Assembly (NCBI RefSeq): GCF_014541205.1
Contig: NZ_CP061280.1
Coordinates: 1,814,798 to 1,878,797, forward strand
Direction: 5' to 3'
From: Mannheimia bovis
GTDB taxonomy: Bacteria; Pseudomonadota; Gammaproteobacteria; Enterobacterales; Pasteurellaceae
DNA length: 64,000 bases
The notes beneath the pieces were generated by a model. It was not told the origin of the DNA. It was given only the letters and a program-made list of their open reading frames with translations, and did no database searches. This document shows, piece by piece, positions 10,235 to 20,197 of the stretch. A program made the translations under genes and the position numbers. Position 1 is the stretch's first letter, and every line of letters starts with the position of its first letter.

Positions 10235-11833
10235 ATGACAAAACATTTTGAACACAACGAATCTCGTCGTGGTTTTATGAAATTGATGGCTGGTGTGGGT
10301 GCAGGTTTTGCATTCAGTAGTACATTAGGCACATTCTCAGCACCGGCAGCAGCGGCAACAGCTCCTGCAAAAGGCTCTGTGATTGAAGCGGGTATTTCTT
10401 ACTCTCTTTCCACAGGGTTCGATCCCTTGCGTACCACCGGTGCAACACCAATGGCGGCAAACCTGCATATTTTTGAAGGACTCGTGGACTTACACCCAGC
10501 CACTCGCGAGCCATACTTAGGTTTAGCAGCAAAAATGCCAGAAAAATTAGACGATGTAACCTACCGTGTAACACTGCGTGATGGTGCGGTATTCCACGAT
10601 GGTAAACCGGTTACAAGTGCGGATGTTGTTTTCTCTTTTGAGCGTGTATTAAACCCGGAGAACAAATCTCTATTCGCAGGTTTCGTACCATTTATTGAAA
10701 GTGTGAAAGCAGTTGATGACAAAGTAATTGAATTCAAACTTAAATACCCGTTTGCGTTATTTACCGAACGTTTAACTATCATCAGAATTGTACCAAAACA
10801 CGTTGTTGAAGCTGTAGGCGAAAGTGCATTTGATGCTACCCCGGTAGGTTCAGGTCCATATAAATTCGTGTCTGCGGTAAAAGATGACAAGATCGTCTTT
10901 GAAGCAAACACCGCTTATAACGGTATTTACCCACCAAAAGCAGAGAAAATGATTTGGTCACTCTTATCAGATGATGCAGCTCGCGTAACTGCACAAGAGT
11001 CTAAACGTGTTCAAGCTATTGAATCTGTGCCATATCTTGATATTCAACGCTTAAAATCAAAAAGACAATCTGTTGAATCTGTTCAGTCATTCGGCTTACT
11101 ATTCTTAATGTTTAACTGTGCTGAAGCTCCATTTAACAATGTTAAAGTGCGTCAAGCATTCCACTATGCATTAGATACACAAAAAATGATTGATGTGGTG
11201 TTCTTAGGAAATGCTCGTGCAGCAACATCTTACTTACAAGAAACTCACCCTGACTATGTGAAAGCATCAACTCAGTATGATTTCGATAAAGAAAAAGCAG
11301 CGGCATTACTCAAAGAAGCCGGTGTAGATAAACTAGAGTTTGAGTTACTGGCAACAGATACTTCTTGGGTTAAAGAATGTGCACCATTAATTCTTGAATC
11401 TTGGAATGCAATTCCGGGTGTGAAAGTAACTTTACGCCACTTACAATCTAGTGCGTTATACGGTGAATTTATCGCATCAGGTAACTTCAAAGTTGTTGTA
11501 GCACCGGGCGACCCTTCTGTATTCGGTAATGACGTTGACTTATTATTAAGTTGGTTCTATCGTGGTGACGGTTGGGCGAAAAACCGCTATCGTTGGTCTG
11601 ATACACCAGAGTACGCAGAAGTGCAAAAACTCTTGGATGCTGCAGTTGCTGCGAAATCTCATAGTGATGCAAAAGCTGAATGGTCTAAAGTGTTCAACAT
11701 TATCGCTGAACAAGTTCCGCTCTACCCACTAATCCATCGTAAATTACCAACTGCGTGGGATGATAAAGCATTAACTGACTTCCAACCATTACCAACTACA
11801 GGTATGTCATTCTTAGGTGTTGGACGCAAATAA
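10235..11833 (+). CDS. Tat-exported ABC substrate-binding protein, peptide/nickel (SBP family 5)
   Basis: The 532-residue protein is a family 5 solute-binding protein of the OppA/DppA/NikA/SapA type, which captures peptides or related ligands in the periplasm for an ABC importer. The body shows typical blocks, for example [24 protein letters not shown] and the C-terminal [11 protein letters not shown]. Unlike most of the family, the N-terminus has a twin-arginine signal, [20 protein letters not shown], followed by an Ala-rich cleavage region (SAPAAAATA), which points to export of a folded protein. Start ATG 10235 has AAGGAGC upstream. The permease and ATPase genes follow. The ligand cannot be assigned. 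Confidence 0.85.
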   Translation: MTKHFEHNESRRGFMKLMAGVGAGFAFSSTLGTFSAPAAAATAPAKGSVIEAGISYSLSTGFDPLRTTGATPMAANLHIFEGLVDLHPATREPYLGLAAKMPEKLDDVTYRVTLRDGAVFHDGKPVTSADVVFSFERVLNPENKSLFAGFVPFIESVKAVDDKVIEFKLKYPFALFTERLTIIRIVPKHVVEAVGESAFDATPVGSGPYKFVSAVKDDKIVFEANTAYNGIYPPKAEKMIWSLLSDDAARVTAQESKRVQAIESVPYLDIQRLKSKRQSVESVQSFGLLFLMFNCAEAPFNNVKVRQAFHYALDTQKMIDVVFLGNARAATSYLQETHPDYVKASTQYDFDKEKAAALLKEAGVDKLEFELLATDTSWVKECAPLILESWNAIPGVKVTLRHLQSSALYGEFIASGNFKVVVAPGDPSVFGNDVDLLLSWFYRGDGWAKNRYRWSDTPEYAEVQKLLDAAVAAKSHSDAKAEWSKVFNIIAEQVPLYPLIHRKLPTAWDDKALTDFQPLPTTGMSFLGVGRK

Positions 11834-11852
11834 GCCTTGATACACGGCTAAA

Positions 11853-11909
11853 CAAGCGGTCGGTTTTTTAGGAAAATTTTGCAAAAAATCGACTGAAACC
11901 GACCGCTTG
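11853..11909 (+). terminator. Inverted uptake-sequence hairpin inside the transporter operon
   Basis: AAGCGGTCGGTTT pairs with AAACCGACCGCTT across a 31-base loop, 20 bases after the binding-protein stop. It probably reduces read-through, so that the abundant binding protein is made in excess over the membrane parts, or protects the upstream mRNA from 3' decay. About 130 bases lie between it and the permease gene, room for a second promoter. Confidence 0.5.
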
Positions 11910-12039
11910 CAACTTTCGATTTATTCCCAAGTTTTCCGTGTTTTCTATATAGCATAGAGTGCGTTTTACGCACTATTACAAATCAACCAAGTGTATTCGC
12001 ACTCGACCTTCCACTAATGTTTTATAGTCGGAGATAAAA

Positions 12040-12993
12040 ATGGAAATTGTACTTCGCCTGTTATTCCGCCGTTTATTGGCATTGCCTATTATGATCCTCG
12101 GGGTAACAGCATTAGTTTTTATTATTTTGCAATTCACGCCGGGTGATGCCGCAACGGTTGCATTAGGTGATGCAGCCAGTGATGAGGCTAAACATTTATG
12201 GCGTGAGCAACGTGGGTTAAATGATCCATTATTGGTTCAATACTTCCGTTTTCTCGGAAACCTTCTCGTATTAGATTTAGGGGTAACTACGCCACCTGAA
12301 TTACCGATTTCATCAATGATTGCTAAAGCCTTCCCAATTACATTGCAATTAACTTTTATCGGTGTAATTTTAGCAGCAATCATCTCATTCACATTAGGGG
12401 TATTTGCAGCACTTCATCGTGATCGTTTGGCAGACCAAATTATTCGTCTGTTCTCGGTTGCTGCGGTTGCAACACCGTCTTTCTGGCTCGGTATTTTATT
12501 AATTCAATACTTCTCACTTGAACTGGATTGGTTACCGTCCGGTGGTTATGTGCCATTTAGTGAAAGTCCGAAAGAGTGGGCTATCTCAATGATTCTGCCA
12601 TCACTTGCATTGGCTATTCCGGTTTGTGCATCACTTATCCGTGTAGTACGTACAGCAATGGTTGAAGAAATGGACAAAGACTATGTACGTACAGCAATTG
12701 GTAACGGCGTACCATATTCAACTGTTATTCGCCGTAATGTATTGCGTAATGCGTTAATTACACCGGTAACAGTTCTCGGCTTACGTGTCGGTTACTTACT
12801 CGGTGGTGCGGTCGTTATCGAACAGATTTTCGACTTACCGGGAATGGGTAAATTAATTTTCAACGGTATTACCAATGTAGACTTAAACTTAGTGCAAGGC
12901 GTGGTACTAACGATTGCATTAACTTTCGTATTAGTGAACATCATCGTTGATATTCTTTATCTGATTATTAACCCTAAAATTCGGAGTCTATAA
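12040..12993 (+). CDS. ABC transporter permease, DppB/OppB type
   Basis: This 317-residue inner-membrane protein has about six helices and the binding-protein-dependent transport signature in EEMDKDYVRTAIGNGVPYSTVIRRNVLRNAL (the EAA loop that contacts the ATPase), plus the conserved C-terminal GGAVVIEQIFDLPGMGKL. This pattern is diagnostic of the DppB half of peptide/nickel importers. Its stop overlaps the next start as TAATG, so it is translated together with the fused permease-ATPase. The start ATG is preceded by GGAGATAAAA. Confidence 0.92.
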   Translation: MEIVLRLLFRRLLALPIMILGVTALVFIILQFTPGDAATVALGDAASDEAKHLWREQRGLNDPLLVQYFRFLGNLLVLDLGVTTPPELPISSMIAKAFPITLQLTFIGVILAAIISFTLGVFAALHRDRLADQIIRLFSVAAVATPSFWLGILLIQYFSLELDWLPSGGYVPFSESPKEWAISMILPSLALAIPVCASLIRVVRTAMVEEMDKDYVRTAIGNGVPYSTVIRRNVLRNALITPVTVLGLRVGYLLGGAVVIEQIFDLPGMGKLIFNGITNVDLNLVQGVVLTIALTFVLVNIIVDILYLIINPKIRSL

Positions 12994-14966
12994 TGTTTCG
13001 TCAAGGATTAGCAGACAGACTTGCTTCTGGCGGGGCAAGATTCAAAGCATTATCAACCGCCTCCAAAATTGCCTTAATCTTCTTGATTTTTATGGCTCTT
13101 GTGGCAATTTTCGCACCATTGGTTGCACCTTATGATCCACTACAAACCCTACGCCCTGTGCAAGCTCCGGGTTCAGAATATTGGTTCGGTACAGACCGTT
13201 TAGGACGTGATATTTTCTCTCGAATCGTTTACGGAGCTAGAACCTCACTCTTTATCGGCTTAGGTGCGGTAGCTTGTGCGATTGTATTTGGTAGTATTTT
13301 AGGTGCAACAGCTGCAACGGCTGATAAATTCGGTAACGAAGTGATTATGCGTCTGATGGATATTCTAATGGCATTCCCGGGCATTGCACTTGCTGCTGTA
13401 TTATTAGCTACTTTCGGTAACTCTTCACCGATTATTATCTTAACAATTGCGATTGTTTACACACCACAGTTAGCTCGTGTGGTACGTGCAAACGTAGTTT
13501 CACAATGGGAAGAAGACTACGTGCGTGCTGAGCGTGTAATTGGTGGTAGCCGTACTTATATCTTATTAAAACACGTTGTGCGTAATACCGCAGCACCTGT
13601 TTTAGTGTTCGCAACAGTAATGGTTGCTGATGCAATTATTCTTGAAGCATCACTTTCTTTCTTAGGTGCAGGGGTTCAGCCGCCACATCCTTCTTGGGGT
13701 AATATCTTATCTGAAGGTCGTAATTTAGTATTAAGCGGCTTCTGGTGGGCAACTACCTTCTCAGGTTTATGCGTACTCTTAACGGTATTATCGTTAAATA
13801 TTCTTTCTGAAGGTTTAACTGATGCGTTAGCAAATCCAAAAACCAAGAAAAGCCCGACAGCAGCGAAAAGCGATGTATCAAAACCGCTTTCAACTGATGT
13901 TCAAGAAGCAATGGCTGAAGGTTTAGCATTAAAACGCTACTTACTGAAATTAAATCAAGCAGAAGCAGTGCGTACAGACCGTATGCAACTTAACCCGAAT
14001 GCAAAACCGATTTTGCAAGTGAAAAACTTATCTATCCGCTTCCCAAATCGTTATGGTGAAACACCATTGGTGGATAACATCAGCTTTACCGTACACGAAG
14101 GCGAAACAATGGGCTTAGTAGGTGAATCAGGTTGTGGTAAATCAATTTCTGCCTTCTCAATTATGGGCTTATTACCAAAAACAGCCAAAATCACCGGGGA
14201 AATTCTGTTTACTGACCGTGCAGGTAATCAATACGATTTATTAAAAACAGATAAATTAAATGATCTTCGTGGTCACGAAATCTCGATGATTTATCAAGAT
14301 GCATTAAGTGCCTTAAACCCATCAATGCGTATTCGTGAGCAAATGGAGCAGTTGATCAGTCGTGGCGGTAAACAATCGGCAGAGACATTACTCAAATGGG
14401 TACATCTTGATCCTGAAAAAACACTCAACCGTTACCCACACGAGCTTTCAGGTGGTCAGCGTCAGCGTGTGTTAATTGCAATGGCATTAGCTCGTGAACC
14501 AAAACTATTAATTGCGGATGAACCAACCACTGCATTAGACGTAACTGTTCAAGCAGAAGTAATTAAATTGCTTAACGAATTGCGTGAAAAACTCGGCTTT
14601 GCAATGGTGTTTGTGAGCCACGATTTAGCCTTGGTTGCTCAAATTGCTCATCACATCACGGTAATGTATGCAGGTCAAGTAGTAGAAGCATCGCCAACCA
14701 GCGATTTACTAAAACACCCAACGCACGAATATACACGAGGCTTATTAGGTTCAGTACTTTCAACCGAATGCCGTGCAGAACGCTTATATCAAATTCCGGG
14801 CAGTGTGCCTTCTCCGTTTGACTTTGCAGACGGCGACCGTTTCGCCAGCCGCTCATTGCGTCCTGATGCGAATCCGAAACAACAGTTGAAACTTGTTCCA
14901 ACTGGAGAACACCCACAACACGTTTGGGCATCTCACTTAGAAGAAAATCAGGGAGCTAAACTATGA
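12993..14966 (+). CDS. Fused permease-ATPase of peptide/nickel ABC transporter (DppC-DppD)
   Basis: Two usually separate subunits are joined in 657 residues. Residues 1 to about 290 are a DppC-type permease with five or six helices, an APYDPLQTLRPVQAPGSEYWFGTDRLGRD periplasmic entry block and an EAA loop (EEDYVRAERVIGGSRTYI). A charged linker of about 60 residues follows. From about residue 340 there is a DppD-type ATPase with Walker A GESGCGKS near 376-383, signature LSGGQRQRV near 485, Walker B LLIADEPTTALD near 505 and the oligopeptide ATPase C-terminal tail, here without the usual Cys cluster (only one Cys is visible). No frameshift is needed. Start overlaps the DppB stop (TAATG); its end overlaps the second ATPase by ATGA. 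Confidence 0.92.
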   Translation: MFRQGLADRLASGGARFKALSTASKIALIFLIFMALVAIFAPLVAPYDPLQTLRPVQAPGSEYWFGTDRLGRDIFSRIVYGARTSLFIGLGAVACAIVFGSILGATAATADKFGNEVIMRLMDILMAFPGIALAAVLLATFGNSSPIIILTIAIVYTPQLARVVRANVVSQWEEDYVRAERVIGGSRTYILLKHVVRNTAAPVLVFATVMVADAIILEASLSFLGAGVQPPHPSWGNILSEGRNLVLSGFWWATTFSGLCVLLTVLSLNILSEGLTDALANPKTKKSPTAAKSDVSKPLSTDVQEAMAEGLALKRYLLKLNQAEAVRTDRMQLNPNAKPILQVKNLSIRFPNRYGETPLVDNISFTVHEGETMGLVGESGCGKSISAFSIMGLLPKTAKITGEILFTDRAGNQYDLLKTDKLNDLRGHEISMIYQDALSALNPSMRIREQMEQLISRGGKQSAETLLKWVHLDPEKTLNRYPHELSGGQRQRVLIAMALAREPKLLIADEPTTALDVTVQAEVIKLLNELREKLGFAMVFVSHDLALVAQIAHHITVMYAGQVVEASPTSDLLKHPTHEYTRGLLGSVLSTECRAERLYQIPGSVPSPFDFADGDRFASRSLRPDANPKQQLKLVPTGEHPQHVWASHLEENQGAKL

Positions 14967-15769
14967 GTATGAAACCCATTAAAGAGCAGCCGATTATTGA
15001 GCTGAAAGATATTGTTGTCGAGTTTCGCTCCCGCGATGGAACACTATTCAACCCGAAAAAATTCCGTGCGGTAAATGGCGTGAGTTTAGATATTCACGCT
15101 GGTGAAACAGTCGGCATTGTAGGGCAATCCGGTTGTGGTAAATCAACATTAGCAAGCGTCATCATCGGCTTACAAAAACCAACTTCAGGTACGGTAAAAT
15201 TCAACGGCTTACAGATGAAATATGGCAGTGCTGAAGCCCGTAAGCAGTTTGGTCGCCAAGTATCAGTTATCTTCCAAGATCCGGCAACCGCCCTTAACCC
15301 TCGTATGCGTGTACTGGATATCTTGAAAGATCCGATGGATATCCACAATGTGTTAGAGCCAAGCGAGCGTGAAAAAAGAGTTTACGAACTCTTAAACCGT
15401 GTAGGTTTACCTCGCTCTGCTGCCTTAGTTGAGCCAACTCGTTTATCAGGTGGTCAAAAACAGCGTGTGGCAATCGCTCGTGCATTGGCTCTTAATCCAA
15501 ATTTGATAGTAGCAGATGAGCCGACTTCCGCACTGGATGTATCCGTTCGAGCTCAAGTTCTGAACTTACTTGCCGATCTGAAAAAAGAGTTAAACCTTGC
15601 AATGGTGTTTATCTCTCACGATTTGCAAACTGTTCGTCAAGTGTCTGACCGCATTGTGGTAATGAATGGCGGTAAAATCATCGAGCAAGGTGAAGCCTCA
15701 CAAGTCTTCGATAGCCCACAAGATGAATACACCCGCATTCTGTTAGACGCAGCTCCATCATTATTGTAA
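14963..15769 (+). CDS. ABC transporter ATP-binding protein, DppF/OppF type
   Basis: This 268-residue cytoplasmic ATPase is the second nucleotide-binding subunit of the importer. Walker A is GQSGCGKS, the signature is LSGGQKQRVAIARAL, Walker B is LIVADEPTSALD, and the switch His lies in VFISHDLQTV. The N-terminal FNPKKFRAVNGVSLDI is typical of the F-type half. The start overlaps the previous gene by ATGA, so all three membrane and ATPase components are translationally coupled. A strong terminator made of two uptake sequences follows. Confidence 0.92.
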   Translation: MSMKPIKEQPIIELKDIVVEFRSRDGTLFNPKKFRAVNGVSLDIHAGETVGIVGQSGCGKSTLASVIIGLQKPTSGTVKFNGLQMKYGSAEARKQFGRQVSVIFQDPATALNPRMRVLDILKDPMDIHNVLEPSEREKRVYELLNRVGLPRSAALVEPTRLSGGQKQRVAIARALALNPNLIVADEPTSALDVSVRAQVLNLLADLKKELNLAMVFISHDLQTVRQVSDRIVVMNGGKIIEQGEASQVFDSPQDEYTRILLDAAPSLL

Positions 15770-15785
15770 TTGTACTTTTAGTCCT

Positions 15786-15822
15786 ACAAGCGGTAAAATT
15801 TGACGAAAATTTTACCGCTTGT
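15786..15822 (+). terminator. Inverted uptake-sequence terminator after the ATPase gene
   Basis: ACAAGCGGTAAAATT and its exact complement form a 15-bp stem with a 7-base loop, followed by TTTTTAT. This is a strong intrinsic terminator 16 bases past the transporter operon. The next gene begins only 10 bases downstream. Confidence 0.85.
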
Positions 15823-15832
15823 TTTTATTTAT

Positions 15833-17419
15833 ATGATCAAAATTACCCAAACAATAGATACAGATTTACTCATTGTCGGCTCTGGCATTGCAGGGCTTTC
15901 TGCGGCTGTTGAGGCAAAGAGCAAAGGCTTAAATCCGTTACTGATTGGCAAATCTACCATTGGTTCCGGTGCAAGTTATTTTCCCCTGAAAGCAACCTTA
16001 GGCATTCAGGTTACAGGTGATGAAAATGATCAAGCCCTTTTTAGAGAAGATATTGAACATATCGGCAAAGGCAAAATCAACCCTAATGTAGTACAGGCTT
16101 ATATTGAAGATTCACCTAAAGCCATTGAGTTATTAGATCGCATTGGTTTTAAGGCTTGGAAGCGGAACGACAACCGTCCGGCTTGCTTTGCTAAATATGC
16201 TCGCCCGATTTATTTAATTAAAGATTGGCGAGAGGCTGCCCTACAAGCAAAACAAATTTTACAAGAGCAGCAGATTTCTTTCTATGAAAATGCTACCCTT
16301 TTACATATTGTAACAGACAATAATCAAGTACAAGGGACGGTATTTTCAGTCGTTACAAGCGGTCAAATTTCTTATATTTTTTGCAAAACCAATCACATCA
16401 TTTTAGCTGCAGGTGGGATTGCCGGGCTTTATAAAGATAACCTCTACCCTGCTGATGTAATAGGCTCGCTCCATTCTGTTGCGAAGCAAGCCGGAGCGAC
16501 TTTAGTCAATCTTGCATTTATCCAATTCATTCCTGCTTTTGTCGAACCAAAATATAAAGTCTTATTTGGCGAACATACGTTGAAATATGTAACAGAAATT
16601 ACTGATGCTCAAGGCAATAATTTATTCCCTCATTTAAGCCAAACGCAATTTAGCAAGATGATGCTTGAACGAAGCCACTATGCTCCGTTCAGCTTGGATT
16701 TTGAGTGTGTGGAATTTGACTTAGTGATGATGAAGTATTTACTGGAAAATCCCAATGGAAAAGGTATTTATCTCAAATACAGCCCGAAACTCTATGAAGA
16801 CACGGAAGAATTTTACACCGTTTATTTGAATTGGCTGAAAAATGAAGTGGGAATTGATTTAGTCAAAGATAGCATTGCGATTAAACCTTTTGCTCACAGC
16901 TGCAACGGTGGCATTCAAATTAATGAGTGGGGAGAAAGTGCAGTGAAAGGCTTATTTGCGATTGGCGAAATTGCTCATTGCATTGAGGGAGCAAACCGTA
17001 TGGGCGGAAATTCTGTCGGCGGTGGTTTGGTGTTTGCCAAACGTGCGGTAGCAGAAATTACCCGTTCGCTAAAACAGGGTAATTTACAAAAAAATACCGA
17101 AATTTCACCGCTTGCAATGGCAGAACAAGCATTAAATCAGCTTGCTAACTCAAATGCTAATCTGGAACTAACCGCGAGCCAAGTGCTTTCCACTATTCGA
17201 GAGAAAATGGCGTTATATGCGAATGTTTACCGCACTCGAAGCAATCTTCAACTTCTACTCAATGAATTAAATTGTTTGGAACAACAATTCGACCCAATTT
17301 ATCACGCTCCATATCAAGGCATTGAGGTTTACAATGCACTAAAAACAGCTCAATTAGTGGTAAAAAATATGCTCAATGAGAAGAGTTTGGGAGCACACTA
17401 CTTAGATGAACAAAATTAG
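15833..17419 (+). CDS. FAD-dependent oxidoreductase, fumarate reductase/L-aspartate oxidase-like flavoprotein
   Basis: The 528-residue protein begins with an FAD-binding Rossmann motif, DLLIVGSGIAGLSAAVEA (GSGIAG at 16-21), contains IILAAGGIAGLY and ends its FAD domain with ANRMGGNSVGGGLVFAKRAV, the pattern of the fumarate reductase/succinate dehydrogenase/NadB flavoprotein family. No haem or transmembrane domain is visible, and the quinolinate-pathway partner nadA is not adjacent, so it is not safely NadB. A TTG at 15800 would extend the frame, but that stretch is the upstream terminator; the ATG at 15833 is preferred although it lacks a clear Shine-Dalgarno. The substrate is unknown. The antiporter gene lies 47 bases downstream. 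Confidence 0.75.
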   Translation: MIKITQTIDTDLLIVGSGIAGLSAAVEAKSKGLNPLLIGKSTIGSGASYFPLKATLGIQVTGDENDQALFREDIEHIGKGKINPNVVQAYIEDSPKAIELLDRIGFKAWKRNDNRPACFAKYARPIYLIKDWREAALQAKQILQEQQISFYENATLLHIVTDNNQVQGTVFSVVTSGQISYIFCKTNHIILAAGGIAGLYKDNLYPADVIGSLHSVAKQAGATLVNLAFIQFIPAFVEPKYKVLFGEHTLKYVTEITDAQGNNLFPHLSQTQFSKMMLERSHYAPFSLDFECVEFDLVMMKYLLENPNGKGIYLKYSPKLYEDTEEFYTVYLNWLKNEVGIDLVKDSIAIKPFAHSCNGGIQINEWGESAVKGLFAIGEIAHCIEGANRMGGNSVGGGLVFAKRAVAEITRSLKQGNLQKNTEISPLAMAEQALNQLANSNANLELTASQVLSTIREKMALYANVYRTRSNLQLLLNELNCLEQQFDPIYHAPYQGIEVYNALKTAQLVVKNMLNEKSLGAHYLDEQN

Positions 17420-17466
17420 TCTATAATGGCTCACTTTCATAAAGAATAATAAATATAGGAGTATAA

Positions 17467-18849
17467 ATGAATAACTACCTACTTAAATTAAAACCGATGA
17501 CTGCTATCATACTTTCACTTTTAACAGTCTTTATCTTAGGTTTTACGATGATTGGGCTTGGCTGGGTGCCACAAATTTCGATTTTGGCGGTTATTGTCAT
17601 TCTGTTACTTTTCGGATTGCTCAATAAAATTCCGTTTAAAAATATGCAAGAAGGTATGGCAAATGGGCTGATGTCCGGTATCGGTGCAGTTTACTTGTTC
17701 TTTTTTATCGGATTATTAGTTTCCGCATTGATGATGTCTGGGGCAATTCCTACCTTAATGTATTATGGTCTAAGTGTTATTTCACCCGAGTTATTTTACA
17801 TCTCTGCTTTTGCCTTAAGTTCTGTGGTAGGTATTGCTTTAGGCAGTAGCTTAACCACAACTGCCACTATCGGTGTTGCCTTTATTGGTATGGCTTCAGC
17901 ATTTGGGGCTAATCCTGCCATTGTAGCGGGTGCGGTTGTTTCTGGAGCATTTTTTGGTGATAAAACATCCCCACTTTCAGACACTACCACCATTGCTGCT
18001 TCTGTTGTAGGTATTGATATGTTTGCCCATATCCGCAATATGCTTTATACCACTATTCCGGCGTGGATTTTAACGGCATTACTACTTTGGTTTTTAACCG
18101 AACCTGCCGATGCACAAAACTTAGCAAATATTGAAAGTTTAAAAACTAATTTACAAGAAACAGGGTTAATACACGGCTACTCTTTGTTACCTTTTGTTAC
18201 TTTAATTTTAATGGCTATTAAGCGTGTTAATTCCATTTATATTATTGTTACTACGGTAACGCTCTCCCTGATTATTACCTATATTCACAGTTCGCCTACC
18301 CTTGAACAATTAGGCAATTATTTCTTTACTGGTTATAAACCTGTTGAAGGTGTAGATTTAGGCGAAGTAGCATCATTAGTCTCTCGTGGCGGAATTAATA
18401 GTATGTTCTTTACGATTACTATTGTGTTATTAGCCTTAAGTTTAGGTGGCTTATTACAAATTTTAGGTATTTTACCTGCTCTACTGAAAGGGATTAGTGG
18501 CTTCTTAACCAACACCGGGCGTGTTACTTTTGTGGTGGCAAGTACCGCAGTTGGTATTAACGTCTTGATCGGCGAGCAATATTTAAGTTTATTATTATCA
18601 GGAAATACCTTCCGTTCAACTTACGAGCGTTTAGGTTTAGATCTTAAAAATTTATCTCGCACTATTGAAGATGCCGGTACGGTAATCAACCCATTAGTGC
18701 CTTGGAGTGTGTGTGGTGTGTTTATCAGCAGTGTCCTCAATGTACCGGTATTAGACTATTTACCTTATGCATTCTTTTGTTATCTCTGCTTAATCCTCAC
18801 CTTAATTTTTGGATTTACAGGGGTAACTATTAGTAAAAAAGCAAACTAA
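17467..18849 (+). CDS. NhaC-family Na+/H+ antiporter-type transporter
   Basis: A 460-residue inner-membrane protein with about eleven or twelve helices and NhaC-family features such as GIALGSSLTTTATIGVAFIGMASAFG, GAFFGDKTSPLSDTTTIAAS and EDAGTVINPLVPWSVCGVF. Family members exchange Na+ and H+, and some (MleN type) swap organic acids. Linked to the flavoprotein gene by 47 bases with an AGGAG ribosome-binding site, it may exchange a substrate or product of that enzyme, though a housekeeping sodium antiporter is equally possible. A clean terminator follows. Confidence 0.85.
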   Translation: MNNYLLKLKPMTAIILSLLTVFILGFTMIGLGWVPQISILAVIVILLLFGLLNKIPFKNMQEGMANGLMSGIGAVYLFFFIGLLVSALMMSGAIPTLMYYGLSVISPELFYISAFALSSVVGIALGSSLTTTATIGVAFIGMASAFGANPAIVAGAVVSGAFFGDKTSPLSDTTTIAASVVGIDMFAHIRNMLYTTIPAWILTALLLWFLTEPADAQNLANIESLKTNLQETGLIHGYSLLPFVTLILMAIKRVNSIYIIVTTVTLSLIITYIHSSPTLEQLGNYFFTGYKPVEGVDLGEVASLVSRGGINSMFFTITIVLLALSLGGLLQILGILPALLKGISGFLTNTGRVTFVVASTAVGINVLIGEQYLSLLLSGNTFRSTYERLGLDLKNLSRTIEDAGTVINPLVPWSVCGVFISSVLNVPVLDYLPYAFFCYLCLILTLIFGFTGVTISKKAN

Positions 18850-18869
18850 AATGTAAAACTAAGCGATAA

Positions 18870-18899
18870 AAAAATGCCTACAAATTTGTAGGCATTTTT
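18870..18899. terminator. Bidirectional terminator between antiporter gene and dxr
   Basis: AAAATGCCTACAAA and its exact complement form a long stem with A residues before and T residues after, so it can stop both the rightward antiporter transcript and the leftward dxr transcript. Confidence 0.9.
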
Positions 18900-18903
18900 C
18901 TAA

Positions 18904-20094
18904 TTAGAGTTGGAGAACCGCTTGTTTTGCTAATTCTCTGGCGAGCTTATCAATATGCAATACATCTGCAATTTCTTTCACTTGGATTGGAGCAATATTT
19001 TCCACCACGGTGCGGTTTACATTTACAATATCGGTAAAACGAATTTGCTCGTTTAAAAAGGCTTCAACCGCAATTTCATTGGCGGCATTCATTGCTGTTG
19101 TGGCATACTGCCCCTCGGCAAAAGCCTCAATCGCTAATTTTAAGTTCGGATAACGAGCAAAATCCGGCTCAATAAAAGTCAGCTCTTTTAGTTTAAAGAA
19201 ATCCAACGGCGGCACACCGGCGTGAATACGATTTGGGTATGCCATTGTATGTGCAATCGGCGTACACATATCCGGATTTCCCATTTGAGCAATGACTGAA
19301 CCGTCAATATAACGCACCATTGAGTGAATAATGGATTGTGGGTGGATAATAATTTCCACCTCATCGGCACTCGCATTAAATAACCAACGAGCCTCAATAT
19401 ATTCCAAGCCTTTGTTCATCATCGTAGCAGAATCGACCGAGATCTTTTTCCCCATCGACCAATTCGGGTGAGCTACTGCTTGAGCAGGTGTAATCTCATC
19501 AAATTCATTTAATGGCTTAGTACGGAACGGACCACCCGAGCCTGTTAAAATAATTTTACTTACGCCTAATTCCGCAAGCGGACAAAACCCCACTTTTTCT
19601 TGAGCTTCCGGCGGTAGCGATTGGAAAATCGCATTGTGTTCACTATCTACAGGAAGTAATTTCGCACCGGATTTGCGAGCTTCATCAATAAAAATCTGCC
19701 CACAAGTAACCAATGATTCTTTGTTTGCCAATAACACTTTCTTACCTGCTTTCACTGCAGAAAGCGTTGGTAATAAACCGGCTGCTCCCACAATTGCTGC
19801 CATTACCATATCCACATCAGCGTGAGCACAAAGATCACAAATCGCTTTCTGCCCTGCTAATACTTCGGTTTTTACACCTAAATTCGCCAAAGAGGTTTTC
19901 AGTTCTTGAGCTGCTTTTTCATCGTCCATTGCAGCAAAAGTTGGTTGGTATTGTTGGCATTGTTCAACCATTAATGCCACATTTTTTCCGCCTACCAAGG
20001 CAAAAATTTCATACAGTCCTTTATTATGCTCAACTACCGATAATGTGCTTTTACCGATTGAACCTGTTGAGCCTAAAATCACTAATTTTTTCAT
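18904..20094 (-). CDS. dxr: 1-deoxy-D-xylulose 5-phosphate reductoisomerase
   Basis: Dxr (IspC) converts DXP to 2-C-methyl-D-erythritol 4-phosphate with NADPH, the committed step of the non-mevalonate isoprenoid pathway. The 396-residue protein has the N-terminal NADPH motif [27 protein letters not shown], the metal-binding [12 protein letters not shown], and GSGGPFR in the catalytic loop. Length matches E. coli (398). It appears to be a single-gene unit: 103 bases separate it from relA, including an uptake sequence and half of a dispersed palindrome. Confidence 0.97.
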   Translation of the reverse strand: MKKLVILGSTGSIGKSTLSVVEHNKGLYEIFALVGGKNVALMVEQCQQYQPTFAAMDDEKAAQELKTSLANLGVKTEVLAGQKAICDLCAHADVDMVMAAIVGAAGLLPTLSAVKAGKKVLLANKESLVTCGQIFIDEARKSGAKLLPVDSEHNAIFQSLPPEAQEKVGFCPLAELGVSKIILTGSGGPFRTKPLNEFDEITPAQAVAHPNWSMGKKISVDSATMMNKGLEYIEARWLFNASADEVEIIIHPQSIIHSMVRYIDGSVIAQMGNPDMCTPIAHTMAYPNRIHAGVPPLDFFKLKELTFIEPDFARYPNLKLAIEAFAEGQYATTAMNAANEIAVEAFLNEQIRFTDIVNVNRTVVENIAPIQVKEIADVLHIDKLARELAKQAVLQL

Positions 20095-20197
20095 TTTTAT
20101 ATTTAATTCCTAACATCTCGTGTAGGGGAAAATTGCAATTGCCCTACTAATTTTCACGTTATTTGCAAACTTTTTATCAAAAACAACCGCTTGTTAA

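Noticed and set aside
15800-15832. TTG start for the flavoprotein
   Set aside because: The extra 11 codons lie inside the upstream terminator hairpin; the ATG at 15833 begins just before the FAD-binding motif.
20122-20147. Terminator after relA
   Set aside because: This imperfect palindrome (relA ends at 20198) has short paired arms and no T tract in the relA direction; I treat it as a degraded copy of the dispersed repeat.
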